NCBI RefSeq assembly: GCF_016598615.1
Contig: NZ_CP066831.1
Coordinates: forward strand, 2,418,001 to 2,482,000
Source of the DNA: Streptomyces liliifuscus
Lineage (GTDB): Bacteria; Actinomycetota; Actinomycetes; Streptomycetales; Streptomycetaceae
Reading direction: 5' to 3'
DNA: 64,000 nucleotides
A model generated the notes under the pieces. It saw only the letters and a program-made list of their open reading frames with translations. It was not told the origin of the DNA and ran no database searches. A program made the position numbers and the translations under genes. Shown one piece after another: positions 8,331 to 16,318 of the stretch. Position 1 is the stretch's first letter, and every line of letters begins with the position of its first letter.

Positions 8331-8517
8331 GGTGCGTGCAACTCCCTTGAGTGGTGCCTTGGTTGGGCGGTCACCGTGGGAGCGCACCCCGTAGCCGGAC
8401 GGGCACACCCGTGGTGGGGGATACACCGCTCCCACGGACGTGCCTCCTGTCCGAAGCACTGTGCTTCGCCTGCCCCTCGACCTGCCCTGCAAACGCGACT
8501 TGCCCGGCTCAATGGCT

Positions 8518-8541
8518 CAGCGGGTCGGTCAGCGGGTCGGT
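8518..8541. repeat. 12-bp tandem duplication
   Basis: CAGCGGGTCGGT occurs twice back to back in the spacer between the sigma-factor start and the stop of the small membrane protein gene. No function is evident. Confidence 0.75.
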
Positions 8542-8544
8542 CGC

Positions 8545-8706
8545 TCAGTGGCTCAGCGTGGCGCCGTCGGTCGTGCCCGGCCGCTGGGCGGGCCGAGCCG
8601 GCGGAAGCAGCCAGTCCTCGTTCGGGAGCAGCCATTCCTCGTAGCGGCCGAGTGCCAGGACGACGCCGAGCATCAGGACCGGAATGATCACAGCGACTAC
8701 CGCCAT
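8545..8706 (-). CDS. Small single-span membrane protein
   Basis: A 53-residue protein. Residues 1-20 are a continuous hydrophobic helix (MAVVAVIIPVLMLGVVLALG), followed by RYEEWLLPNEDWLLPPAR and a polar tail. I chose ATG 8706 because AAGGA lies eight bases upstream; a longer frame to 8919 has no comparable site and a Cys/Arg-rich extension unlike protein. It lies upstream of the sigma-factor gene on the same strand and may be co-transcribed with it. The repeated EEWLLP/EDWLLP motif suggests an interaction segment. Function unknown. Confidence 0.65.
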   Translation of the reverse strand: MAVVAVIIPVLMLGVVLALGRYEEWLLPNEDWLLPPARPAQRPGTTDGATLSH

Positions 8707-8843
8707 GGTCCCGTCCTTCCCCAAAGGGATCGCAGTGGAGGGTGGAGGCCGAGTCTCCCGGTCGCGGGCGGACAAACCTCCTGCGCACAGGCCGGTGCCA
8801 ACCCGATGCCCGTGCCACTGCAAACCCCCGGTGCAAACCGTCC

Positions 8844-8868
8844 GTGTCGATGTTCGGGAGACGGGTAC
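8844..8868 (+). promoter_or_regulatory. SigB-type promoter candidate (GTGT-N15-GGGTAC)
   Basis: It matches the Streptomyces SigB consensus GNNT-N14/16-GGGTAY, with the -10 at 8863-8868, 35 bp upstream of the DUF2795 gene start. The -35 carries little information, so the evidence rests mainly on GGGTAC and position. Confidence 0.5.
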
Positions 8869-8902
8869 GCGTGGGTCCACCCGCGAACATCTGGAGGGAC
8901 AC

Positions 8903-9301
8903 ATGGAGCGAGGCAGCAACCGCCTCAGCGTCCACCGGGACGACGAGATGAAGCACGAACTGCAGGGCCTGCTGAGGTCCGGCCGGCCGACCCGCGTGGA
9001 GGAGTGGCACGATCCGGAGCCGATCGCCGACGACGATCCGCCGGTCGCCGGTGGCCCGGTGACGCCGGGCTCGGACCGCGGCTCCCTGGCCGCCGTCCGC
9101 CTGGATCTGGCGCGCCACCTGGGACGTACGTCGTTCCCCGCGGGTCCCCGTGAGCTGACGGGCGTCCTGCGGGCCCAGTACGCGCCGGACGCGCTCGTCG
9201 AAGCGCTGGAGCGACTGCCGGGCGGTGCGCGCTACGCGAACGCGCAGGAACTGGCCGAGGCCGTCGTGCGCTCCGCGGAGACCGGGTCGAAGGCGCCCTG
9301 A
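8903..9301 (+). CDS. DUF2795-type stress-associated protein
   Basis: A 132-residue soluble protein. The C-terminal half (LARHLGRTSFPAGPRELTGV to ELAEAVV) has the pattern of DUF2795, a small helical domain found in actinobacterial stress genes: a Leu-rich helix, a tight turn with FPA, then helices around ALVEALERLPGG. The N-terminal half is charged and acidic. ATG 8903 has GGAGGGA upstream. A SigB-type promoter candidate ends 35 bp before the start. Biochemical function is unknown; the domain call is from pattern recognition and should be confirmed by profile search. Confidence 0.75.
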   Translation: MERGSNRLSVHRDDEMKHELQGLLRSGRPTRVEEWHDPEPIADDDPPVAGGPVTPGSDRGSLAAVRLDLARHLGRTSFPAGPRELTGVLRAQYAPDALVEALERLPGGARYANAQELAEAVVRSAETGSKAP

Positions 9302-9314
9302 GAGCTCGCCGGAC

Positions 9315-9339
9315 GCATGGCCGGCCGTCTCAGGGGTAC
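9315..9339 (+). promoter_or_regulatory. SigB-type promoter candidate (GCAT-N15-GGGTAC)
   Basis: It fits GNNT-N14/16-GGGTAY with the -10 at 9334-9339, 66 bp before the CBS-protein start. It would drive the CBS gene and perhaps the DJ-1/PfpI gene after it. Confidence 0.45.
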
Positions 9340-9405
9340 TGCGGGCGACGTCAGGCCGACATGGCCGTACCCCTTTGCAGGGGAACGCAGGAAAGGCCCA
9401 CAGCC

Positions 9406-9846
9406 ATGGCTGTTTTCGTGAGGGAAGTCATGACGCCAGGCGTCGTCTCGGTCCGCCCGGACGCCTCGCTCGTCGAAGCCGCCCAGCTCATGCGGGCCCA
9501 GGACATCGGTGATGTCCTGGTGGCGGGCGACCACGCGCTCATCGGCGTCCTGACCGACCGCGACATCGCGCTGCGCGCGGTCGCGAACGGTGTCGACCCG
9601 CTGACGGTGAGCGCCCGGTCGGTCTGCACGCCCGATCCGGTCGTGGTGAGCCCCGACGACGGGGTGGCCGCGGCGGTCGCGCTGATGCGCGACCACGCCG
9701 TGCGCCGCCTCCCGGTCGTCGAGGACGGCCGGGCGGTCGGCATGGTCAGCCTGGGCGACCTGGCCATCTCCGAGAACCCGGATTCGGCCCTCGCGGAGAT
9801 CAGCCGCGCCGCCCCGGACGGCCGCGGGCACGAGACCCGCGCATGA
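9406..9846 (+). CDS. Tandem CBS-domain protein
   Basis: A 146-residue protein made almost entirely of two CBS motifs, a Bateman module that binds adenosine nucleotides. The first spans about residues 8-62 (MTPGVVSVRPDASLVEAAQL ... VLTDRDIALR) and the second about 72-125 (CTPDPVVVSPDDGVAAAV ... MVSLGDLAI). No catalytic domain is attached, so it probably regulates a partner by sensing AMP/ATP or a similar ligand. I chose ATG 9406 because AGGAAAGG lies upstream and the REVMTPG start is typical. It follows a SigB-type promoter candidate and precedes a DJ-1/PfpI protein. Confidence 0.9.
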   Translation: MAVFVREVMTPGVVSVRPDASLVEAAQLMRAQDIGDVLVAGDHALIGVLTDRDIALRAVANGVDPLTVSARSVCTPDPVVVSPDDGVAAAVALMRDHAVRRLPVVEDGRAVGMVSLGDLAISENPDSALAEISRAAPDGRGHETRA

Positions 9847-9865
9847 CGCGAACAGAACACGCGGC

Positions 9866-9904
9866 CGGAGACGAAAGCAGGAGACAACCGCAGGAGACGA
9901 GAGC
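9866..9904. repeat. 13-bp tandem repeat, three units
   Basis: Three adjacent units resembling NGGAGACRAVVGC fill part of the spacer between the CBS and DJ-1/PfpI genes. Each contains GGAGAC, which resembles a ribosome site but is too far from the next start (9952). Confidence 0.65.
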
Positions 9905-9951
9905 AAAGACCGCGCGACGGACCGCGCGGCCGGAAAGGATGTGGAAGACCC

Positions 9952-10491
9952 ATGCGCATCGCGTTTCTGATGGCGCCGGAGGGCGTCGAGCAGATCGAAC
10001 TCACCGACCCCTGGCACGCCGTCCACGACGCGGGCGGCGAACCCGTGCTGCTGTCGACGAGGCCGGGGCGGATCCAGGCGTTCAACCATCTCGACAAGGC
10101 GGACGTGTTCCCGGTGCAGCAGGTCGTGGGCGATGCCTCGGCCGACTCCTTCGCCGGTCTGGTGCTACCGGGCGGCGTGGCCAATCCGGACGCGCTGCGC
10201 ATGGACGAACAAGCCGTGTCGTTCGTGCGCGACTTCTTCGAGCAGGGCCGTCCGGTGGCCGCGATCTGTCACGCCCCGTGGACACTGATCGAGGCAGACG
10301 TGGTCCGCGGCCGCACCCTCACCTCGTGGCCGAGTCTGCGTACGGACATCGGCAACGCGGGCGGCACCTGGGTCGACGAACAGGTGGTCGTCTGCGAGGC
10401 CGGCCCCGCGACCCTCGTCACCAGCCGCAAGCCGGACGACCTCAAGGCGTTCCGCGAGGCGTTCCTGCCGGAGTTCCTGAAGCGAGGCTGA
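9952..10491 (+). CDS. DJ-1/PfpI-family protein (glyoxalase III/deglycase/chaperone-like)
   Basis: A 179-residue protein of the class I glutamine amidotransferase-like fold. The nucleophile elbow is AICHAPWTL near residue 107 (Cys followed by His), and a conserved acidic residue lies early in the EGVEQIELTDP segment. It ends with the typical REAFLPEFL helix. Relatives act as heat-inducible deglycases, glyoxalases or peptidases; which activity applies cannot be told from sequence. ATG 9952 has GGAAG just upstream. It probably shares the stress promoter of the CBS gene 105 bp upstream. Confidence 0.92.
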   Translation: MRIAFLMAPEGVEQIELTDPWHAVHDAGGEPVLLSTRPGRIQAFNHLDKADVFPVQQVVGDASADSFAGLVLPGGVANPDALRMDEQAVSFVRDFFEQGRPVAAICHAPWTLIEADVVRGRTLTSWPSLRTDIGNAGGTWVDEQVVVCEAGPATLVTSRKPDDLKAFREAFLPEFLKRG

Positions 10492-10581
10492 CCGCGGCGG
10501 CCGTCAGAGGAGGGCCGGCACTGCTTCAGGGCCGCCATCCGGTCGTCGGGGGCGGCCGTTCGGCAGGGCCGGCCGCAGGCG

Positions 10582-10818
10582 TCACCGGCTCGCGTCAGGA
10601 TGCCTGTCCCGCGCCCCCGCCCGCGTCCGGCCCAGGGCGACCGGGCGGCGCGGGTTCCGGCGCAGATACTCGCCCTCCAGTTCCGCCATCCGGACGTTGT
10701 GCGTGCGCAGCGCGTCGTTCGAGCCGTGCAGCAACGTGTCGTGGCGGGTGCGATGGATCGTCTCCAGCTCTTTCATCAGCTGCTGATCATCCAGGAGGCC
10801 CGGGTCGACTCCGGTCAT
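10582..10818 (-). CDS. Small conserved actinobacterial protein (DUF6158-like)
   Basis: A 78-residue soluble helical protein starting MTGVDPGLLDDQQLMKELET and continuing with an RTRHDTLLHGS motif and a MAELEGEYLRRNP helix. This arrangement recurs in short Streptomyces proteins of unknown function; the DUF6158 label is from memory. The start is supported by the conserved N-terminus rather than a strong ribosome site. It is downstream of the ABC-F gene, separated by a stem-loop repeat that probably terminates that transcript. Confidence 0.72.
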   Translation of the reverse strand: MTGVDPGLLDDQQLMKELETIHRTRHDTLLHGSNDALRTHNVRMAELEGEYLRRNPRRPVALGRTRAGARDRHPDASR

Positions 10819-10867
10819 GGCGCTACCCCGATCGTCGTGTCTCCCTCCACCCTACGAACACCCGGGG

Positions 10868-10955
10868 CACAACGCGCCCCAAAGGGGCGCGGGGCTGTGA
10901 CATATACGGCTCCGCCGTGCGGGCGCGCCCAGCCCCATCGGCCCCGCAGACAACG
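10868..10955. repeat. Dispersed GC-rich stem-loop element, variant copy 3
   Basis: It contains CGCGCCCCAAAGGGGCGCGG, a perfect hairpin, then GGCTGTGACATATACGGCTC and a CGCCCAGCCCC tail. It lies just after the ABC-F stop codon (10973, minus strand), consistent with a terminator. It shares the stem with the other copies but differs after it. Confidence 0.7.
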
Positions 10956-10972
10956 AACGACCCTCCAGTTGC

Positions 10973-12592
10973 CTACCGAACCCGCTCGACCCGCCGCTCA
11001 TCCCAAACCGGCTCCGCCGACTCCCGCACACGACCGTCGCTGCCGAACACCAGATACCGATCGAACGAACGGGCGAACCAGCGGTCATGCGTGACCGCGA
11101 GAACCGTGCCCTGGAAAGCCTCCAGCCCCTCCTGAAGCGCCTCGGCCGACTCCAGGTCGAGGTTGTCCGTGGGCTCGTCCAGCAGCAGCGCCGTACAGCC
11201 CTCCAGCTCCAGGAGAAGGATCTGGAAGCGGGCCTGCTGCCCGCCGGAGAGCCGGTCGAAGCGCTGCTCGGCCTGGGCGGTCAGCTCGTAGCGCCGCAGC
11301 CGGGACGCGGCGGCACCACGGTCCTGGGAGTGCTCGGACCACAGGATGTCGAGCAGGGTGCGCCCCTCCAGCTCGGGATGGGCGTGGGTCTGCGCGAAGT
11401 GGCCGGCCACGACACGCGCACCGAGCTTCCACTCCCCCGTGTGCGTGACGTCTCCGCCCGCGAGGAGCCGCAGGAAATGCGACTTGCCTGAGCCGTTCGA
11501 GCCGAGGACGGCGACCCGCTCGCCGTAGAAGACCTCCAGGTCGAAGGGTTTCATCAGCCCGGTGAGTTCGAGCCCCTTGCAGGTCACGGCCCGTACGCCG
11601 GTGCGGCCGCCGTGCAGGCGCATGGTGATGTCCTGCTCGCGCGGCGGCTCCGGCGGCGGTCCCGCCTCCTCGAACTTGCGGAGCCTGGTCTGCGCGGCCT
11701 GGTAGCGGGAGGCCAGCTCATGGCTGATGGAGGCCGCCTGCCGCAGGTTGAGCACCAGCTTCTTCAGCTGGGCGTGCTTCTCGTCCCAGCGCCGCCGCAG
11801 CTCCTCGAAGCGCGCGAAGCGCTCCCGGCGTGCCTCGTGGTACGTGTCGAAGCCGCCGCCGTGCACCCAGGCGTCGGCGCCGGCGGGCCCGGGCTCGACG
11901 CTCACGATCTTCTCGGCGGAGCGGGCGAGCAGCTCCCGGTCGTGGGAGACGAACAGGACCGTCTTGCGGGTCTCCCGCAGCCGCTCCTCCAGCCAGCGCT
12001 TTCCGGGCACGTCGAGGTAGTTGTCCGGCTCGTCGAGCAGCAGTACCTCGTCGGTGCCGCGCAGCAGGGCCTCCAGGACGAGCCGCTTCTGCTCACCGCC
12101 GGAGAGCGTGCGCACCTCGCGGAACTGCGCCTTGTCGTACGGGATGCCGAGCGCGGCCGTGGTGCACATGTCCCAGAGGGTCTCCGCCTCGTACCCCTGG
12201 ACCTCCGCCCAGTCGGAGAGCGCCTGCGCGTAGCTCATCTGGGCGGCTTCGTCGTCGACGGTCATGATGAGGTGCTCGGCGCGGTCGACGGCCTGGGCGG
12301 CCTCCCGGATCCGCGGCTGGGCGACCGACACGAGCAGGTCCCGTACGGTCGACTCGTCCCGTACGGATCCCACGAACTGGCGCATCACGCCGAGACCGCC
12401 GCTCACCGTGACGGTGCCGGCGTGCGGCTTGAGCTCGCCGGAGATCAGCCGCAGCAGTGTCGTCTTCCCGGCTCCGTTGGGCCCGACCAGCGCGACCGCG
12501 GCCCCTTCGCCCACCCGGAAGGACACATCGCCGAGCAGCGCCCTCCCGTCGGGAAGGTAGTACTCCAGGTGCGCGGCTTCGAGATGTCCCAT
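10973..12592 (-). CDS. ABC-F family ATPase
   Basis: A 539-residue soluble protein with two ABC domains and no membrane segments. The first domain has Walker A GPNGAGKTT, signature LSGGEQKR and Walker B LLLDEPDNYLD. After a charged linker comes the second domain, with Walker A GSNGSGKSH, signature LSGGQQAR and LLLDEPTDNLD. ABC-F proteins act on the ribosome (translation factors or antibiotic-resistance proteins of the ARE type), not in transport. The housekeeping or resistance role is not decidable here. I chose ATG 12592, where the MGHLEAAHLEYYLPDGR start leads directly into the first domain. Confidence 0.93.
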   Translation of the reverse strand: MGHLEAAHLEYYLPDGRALLGDVSFRVGEGAAVALVGPNGAGKTTLLRLISGELKPHAGTVTVSGGLGVMRQFVGSVRDESTVRDLLVSVAQPRIREAAQAVDRAEHLIMTVDDEAAQMSYAQALSDWAEVQGYEAETLWDMCTTAALGIPYDKAQFREVRTLSGGEQKRLVLEALLRGTDEVLLLDEPDNYLDVPGKRWLEERLRETRKTVLFVSHDRELLARSAEKIVSVEPGPAGADAWVHGGGFDTYHEARRERFARFEELRRRWDEKHAQLKKLVLNLRQAASISHELASRYQAAQTRLRKFEEAGPPPEPPREQDITMRLHGGRTGVRAVTCKGLELTGLMKPFDLEVFYGERVAVLGSNGSGKSHFLRLLAGGDVTHTGEWKLGARVVAGHFAQTHAHPELEGRTLLDILWSEHSQDRGAAASRLRRYELTAQAEQRFDRLSGGQQARFQILLLELEGCTALLLDEPTDNLDLESAEALQEGLEAFQGTVLAVTHDRWFARSFDRYLVFGSDGRVRESAEPVWDERRVERVR

Positions 12593-12674
12593 GGTTGGGC
12601 ATTGTCCGGGGTGGGCGGGGCGCGCGGCAAACGGGTTACCCGGTCGGCGGCCGCCTCCGCACGCGGGCTCGGAC

Positions 12675-12710
12675 CGGAGCGGCGGTCGGAGCGGCGGACG
12701 GAGCGGCGGA
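12675..12710. repeat. 12-bp tandem repeat, three units
   Basis: CGGAGCGGCGGT/A is repeated three times in the 198-bp divergent spacer between the ABC-F and PAP2-DAG kinase genes. It may affect either promoter, but no regulator can be named. Confidence 0.8.
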
Positions 12711-12790
12711 CGGAGGACAGACACGTCACACAACCCGTTCTCGTCGAACAGACATGCGCGGCGGAGCCCTGTCTGGGTACACGATGGTGC

Positions 12791-14284
12791 ATGACCGCAG
12801 ACCTGGATCTCACCGTCACCGGACCCGGCCACGCCCTGCGCGACCGGCTGCTGGCCCTCGACTGCCGCCTCTTCGAGGCCGTGGCGGCCCGGCACTGGCC
12901 GGGCGCCGACCCGCTGCTGCCGAAGCTGAGCCGCAGCGCGAACCACGGCCTGCTGTGGTTCGGCACGGCGGCGGCGCTGGCGGCGACCCGCTCGCCGCGG
13001 GCCCGCCGCGCGGCCGTCCGCGGTGTCGCCTCGCTGGCTCTGGCCTCGGCCACCATCAACACCCTCGGCAAGCGCTCGGTGCGCCGGCCGCGGCCTCTGC
13101 TGGACGCGGTGCCGATGGTCCGGCAGCTGAAGCGCCAGCCGATCACCACCTCGTTCCCGTCGGGGCACTCGGCGTCGGCGGCGGCCTTCGCGACGGGTGT
13201 CGCGCTGGAGTCCCGCCCCCTGGGCGCGGTGGTGGCCCCGGTGGCCGCCGCGGTGGCCCTCTCCCGTATCTACACGGGCGCGCACTTCCCGAGCGACGTG
13301 CTCGTCGGGGCGGCGTTCGGCGCGGGCGCCGCCTTCGCCGTACGCGGACTGGTGCCGACCCGCGACCAGCTGCCGCCTCCCGGCCGTCCGCGCGCGGACG
13401 CGCCCGCGCTGCCGGACGGGGAGGGCCTGGTCATGGTGGTCAACAGGGCGGCGGGCAGCTCGGACCGTGTCCGCGCCCTCGGTGACGCCCTGCCGCGCGC
13501 CGAGCTCGTGGAGTGCGAACCGGCCGATCTCCGGTCCGAGTTGGAGAAGGCGGCGGCCCGCGCCGAGGTGCTGGGCGTCTGCGGCGGCGACGGCACGGTG
13601 AACGCGGCCGCCACGGTGGCCCTGCGTCACGGCCTCCCGCTCGCCGTGCTGCCCGGCGGCACGCTCAACCACTTCGCGCAGGACCTGGGCGTGGAGGACG
13701 TACGCGATCTGAGCCAGGCCCTGCGGGAAGGCGATGCCGTACGGGTCGACGTGGGCCTCTTCTCCGCCGACGGCACCGAGGGCTACTTCCTCAACACGTG
13801 CAGCCTCGGCGTCTATCCGGAGCTGGTGCGCGAGCGGGACCGCTGGTCGAAGCGGATCGGCGGCTGGCCGGCGGGAGTGGTGGCGACCCTGCGCGTGCTG
13901 CGCGCCGACCGGCACCCCCTGAAGGCCGAACTCGGCGGCAAGGAGCACCCGTTGTGGCTCCTGTTCGCCGGAAACGGCACGTACCACCGGATGGGTCCGC
14001 TGCCCGCCCGCCGCTACGACCTCGCGGACGGCCGCCTGGACGTACGGGTCGTGCACGGGGGCCGCTTCCCGGCCGTACGCCTCCTCGCGGCGGCCGTCGC
14101 CGGGCCTCTCACTCGCTCCCCGGCACACGCGGCGGTCCGCGTCGGCGCGCTCCGCGTGGAGGGCGTCGAGCCCGGCACTCTGCTGGCCTACGACGGCGAG
14201 GTCACCACCGTGGAGGGCGAGGTGACGCTGCGGAAGCTGCCCGAGGCACTGACGGTGTACCGGCCGCTCCAGCAGCGACGCTGA
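12791..14284 (+). CDS. Bifunctional PAP2 phosphatase / diacylglycerol kinase-family fusion
   Basis: A 497-residue membrane-associated protein. The N-terminal type 2 phosphatidic acid phosphatase domain has the three-part motif KRSVRRPRP, PSGHSASA (about residues 122-129) and SRIYTGAHFPSD. The C-terminal half is a diacylglycerol/sphingosine kinase-like domain with CGGDGTVNAA and LPGGTLNHFAQDLG. The fusion pairs lipid-phosphate removal with lipid phosphorylation, suggesting a role in phospholipid or polyprenyl-phosphate turnover. The start ATG 12791 is the first before the ADLDLTV segment. It is divergent from the ABC-F gene. Confidence 0.92.
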   Translation: MTADLDLTVTGPGHALRDRLLALDCRLFEAVAARHWPGADPLLPKLSRSANHGLLWFGTAAALAATRSPRARRAAVRGVASLALASATINTLGKRSVRRPRPLLDAVPMVRQLKRQPITTSFPSGHSASAAAFATGVALESRPLGAVVAPVAAAVALSRIYTGAHFPSDVLVGAAFGAGAAFAVRGLVPTRDQLPPPGRPRADAPALPDGEGLVMVVNRAAGSSDRVRALGDALPRAELVECEPADLRSELEKAAARAEVLGVCGGDGTVNAAATVALRHGLPLAVLPGGTLNHFAQDLGVEDVRDLSQALREGDAVRVDVGLFSADGTEGYFLNTCSLGVYPELVRERDRWSKRIGGWPAGVVATLRVLRADRHPLKAELGGKEHPLWLLFAGNGTYHRMGPLPARRYDLADGRLDVRVVHGGRFPAVRLLAAAVAGPLTRSPAHAAVRVGALRVEGVEPGTLLAYDGEVTTVEGEVTLRKLPEALTVYRPLQQRR

Positions 14285-14413
14285 CCTCACGCGACCGGTC
14301 CGCATGGCAAGACGCGGGTCTCATCATTCGACATGGCGGCGTACGGTGACACGTATCGCTCGCGGAGCAGCTCCGCAGGCCCGGTCCGAGGGTTACGAGG
14401 GAATGGGGACGCC

Positions 14414-15229
14414 ATGTCGAAGGAGACCGCCGTCTACACGCACGGCCACCACGAGTCCGTGCTGCGCTCGCACACCTGGCGCACCGCCGTGAACTCGGCG
14501 GCCTACCTCCTCCCCTCGCTGAAGCCGCACATGAGGATCCTGGACATCGGCTGCGGGCCCGGGACCATCACCGCCGACCTGGCGGAACTGGTCCCGGACG
14601 GACACGTCACCGCCGTCGACCACGCGCCGGGCATCCTGGAGCGGGCCCGGGCCACCGCGACCGAACGGGGCCTGGACAACGTCGAGTTCGCGGTCGCTGA
14701 CGTCCACGCGCTGGAGTATCCGGACGACACCTTCTGCGTCGTCCACGCGCACCAGGTGCTGCAGCACGTGGGCGACCCGGTGCAGGCGCTGCGCGAGATG
14801 CACCGGGTCACGAAACCGGGCGGCTTCGTGGCCGTGCGCGACTCGGACTACGCGGCGATGACCTGGTACCCGCTGTCGCGGGGCATGGACGACTGGCTGG
14901 ACCTCTACCGCCGGGTGGCCCGCGCGAACGGCGGCGAGCCGGACGCCGGGCGGCGCCTGAAATCCTGGGCGCTGACGGCCGGCTTCACCGACATCACGAG
15001 TTCGTCGAGCACCTGGTGCTACGCCACCGCCGAGGAGCGCGCCTGGTGGAGCGGTCTGTGGGCGGACCGTACGGTCGCCTCCGCGTACGCGGACCGCGCC
15101 ACGGAGGGCGGTCACGCGACGGCCGAGCGGCTGGACGCGGTCTCGGAGGCGTGGCGGGAGTGGGGCCGGCAGGAGGACGCCTGGTTCTCCGTCCTGCACG
15201 GGGAAATTCTCTGCCGGAAACCGGCCTGA
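14414..15229 (+). CDS. Class I SAM-dependent methyltransferase
   Basis: A 271-residue cytosolic enzyme of the UbiE/Methyltransf_11 type. The SAM-binding motif I is ILDIGCGPGTITADL at about residue 41. An acidic residue ends strand 2 (VTAVDHA), FAVADVHALEY follows, and a post-motif VHAHQVLQHVGDP. The substrate is unknown; similar proteins act on small metabolites or quinones. I chose ATG 14414, where the conserved MSKETAVYTHGHHESVL begins; the GGGGA upstream is a weak ribosome site. A small hydrophobic protein gene follows after 43 bp. Confidence 0.92.
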   Translation: MSKETAVYTHGHHESVLRSHTWRTAVNSAAYLLPSLKPHMRILDIGCGPGTITADLAELVPDGHVTAVDHAPGILERARATATERGLDNVEFAVADVHALEYPDDTFCVVHAHQVLQHVGDPVQALREMHRVTKPGGFVAVRDSDYAAMTWYPLSRGMDDWLDLYRRVARANGGEPDAGRRLKSWALTAGFTDITSSSSTWCYATAEERAWWSGLWADRTVASAYADRATEGGHATAERLDAVSEAWREWGRQEDAWFSVLHGEILCRKPA

Positions 15230-15272
15230 ATTCCTTGATCCGGGAAACCCGGCCAGTAGGAGGTAATAAACT

Positions 15273-15443
15273 ATGGTTCCCATCCTGCTGGTACTGCTTC
15301 TGGCGCTCATCCTTTTCGGCGCCGGATTCGCGTTGAAAATTCTCTGGTGGATCGCACTGATAGTAATCGTGGTGTGGCTACTGGGATTCCTGGTGCGCGG
15401 CACGAGCGCGAGCGGTTCCAGGGGCCGCTGGTATCGCTGGTAG
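15273..15443 (+). CDS. Small hydrophobic membrane protein
   Basis: A 56-residue protein. Two closely spaced hydrophobic stretches cover about residues 2-16 (VPILLVLLLALILFG) and 22-44, ending in a basic Gly/Ser/Arg tail. It has an excellent ribosome site, AGGAGG, eight bases before the ATG. Such tiny hydrophobic proteins are common in Streptomyces, often in stress regulons, but have no assigned function. It may be co-transcribed with the methyltransferase. A short palindrome (CCGGG-AAA-CCCGG) lies just before its ribosome site. Confidence 0.78.
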   Translation: MVPILLVLLLALILFGAGFALKILWWIALIVIVVWLLGFLVRGTSASGSRGRWYRW

Positions 15444-15475
15444 TTCTGCCGGTATTTCCGTATCCACCGGTGGCT

Positions 15476-15571
15476 CTACACCCTGGGAAGTAGCGGTCCG
15501 AGCGGCCCGAGGTCCGGATTCAGGTCCTCGGGCCGCAACCCGTAGCGGTGGAGCAGGTCGACAAGAGCGAT
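15476..15571 (-). pseudogene. gvpK C-terminal remnant
   Basis: Read on the minus strand, this encodes 31 residues that include YGLRPEDLNPDLGPLGPLL, then a stop. It closely matches the C-terminus of the intact GvpK encoded at 16519-16938 (YGLSPEDLNLDLGPLGPLL). An in-frame TAG stands directly before it and no start or N-terminal domain exists, so it is a truncated relic. It lies 20 bp after the stop of the second gvpF/L, where a gvpK would be expected in a complete cluster. Confidence 0.75.
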
Positions 15572-15591
15572 CTAGCGGCGTGCCACGACGG

Positions 15592-16266
15592 TCACGGGTC
15601 CTCCCCGCTGAACGAGTAGGCCGCCCAGGGGCCGGTGAGTTCGACACGGAGTCCGGGAAAGCCGTCCTTCGTACGGTCCACCAGTTCCACGAACGCCTCG
15701 GATTCCGAACGCGGCACCAGATAGGCGGCGTTCAGTACGTTCCGGCCGGACTCACGGGAGAGCGTCGCGTTCCGCGGCGCATGGATCCGGGAGTCCTCCG
15801 CGTACCCGGAAAGGAACTCGTGCAGCCGGCGCGCGAACTGCCCGGCCTGCTCCCATTTCTCCTCTTCCGGCGATTCCACGTACACCTTCACTCCCCACTC
15901 GACCCGCCCGTCGAGCCGGTCGAGTGTCCGAAGGAAGGTCTCCTCGCGCTGTTCCATCATCGTGCGGACACCGCTGTCGTCCCGGAACACGGTCGCGAGC
16001 CGGAGCGGCAGCGGCGAGGTGACTACGGTGAGCGCGTCGATCACGTTCTGGTGCGCCCGCGCTGTCGCGCCGAGCCAGTCCAGGTCCTCCAGATGGGCCC
16101 GCAACGGCCCCTCTGCGAAGTCCCCCTCCGGCACATGACCCACCACGGCGACGAGGCCGTGGTGGGTCAGCTGCTTGGGCGGAACACCCGCGACACCCGT
16201 CAGCTGGGCCGACAGCGGTGTGCCGAAGGGTCGGCAGACGGCGTAGACGTAGCGCAGACCACTCAT
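15592..16266 (-). CDS. Gas vesicle protein, second GvpF/GvpL-family copy
   Basis: A 224-residue GvpL/F-family protein. It begins MSGLRYVYAVCRPFG and has the conserved PLPLRLATVFRDD segment near residue 85, a VEWGVKVYV strand, NVLNAAYLVPR and a final GPWAAYSF. GvpF/L proteins are accessory shell or assembly factors lining the inside of gas vesicles. AGGAGG lies upstream of ATG 16266. It follows gvpK on the same strand but across 252 bp that hold a gvpJ-like scrap, and is followed by a gvpK scrap, so it appears to be the sole intact member of a decayed second set. Confidence 0.9.
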   Translation of the reverse strand: MSGLRYVYAVCRPFGTPLSAQLTGVAGVPPKQLTHHGLVAVVGHVPEGDFAEGPLRAHLEDLDWLGATARAHQNVIDALTVVTSPLPLRLATVFRDDSGVRTMMEQREETFLRTLDRLDGRVEWGVKVYVESPEEEKWEQAGQFARRLHEFLSGYAEDSRIHAPRNATLSRESGRNVLNAAYLVPRSESEAFVELVDRTKDGFPGLRVELTGPWAAYSFSGEDP

Positions 16267-16318
16267 CCCTGAGCTTCCTCCTCCGTGCGTTCGCGCTCGC
16301 GCGCGGGTGCGACCTCAT

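Noticed and set aside
9843..9951. A short coupled gene starting at the ATGA overlapping the CBS stop
   Set aside because: The frame continues through the DJ-1/PfpI gene in a different frame with no protein-like features.
12593..14305. Upstream extension of the ABC-F gene frame to give an 1,110-codon protein
   Set aside because: The extension overlaps the PAP2-kinase gene in antisense and lacks domain content; the ABC-F family start is at 12592.
15235..15262. CCGGG-AAA-CCCGG hairpin as terminator between methyltransferase and small hydrophobic gene
   Set aside because: Only a 5-bp stem, no T-run, and it abuts the ribosome site of the next gene, which more likely shares the transcript.
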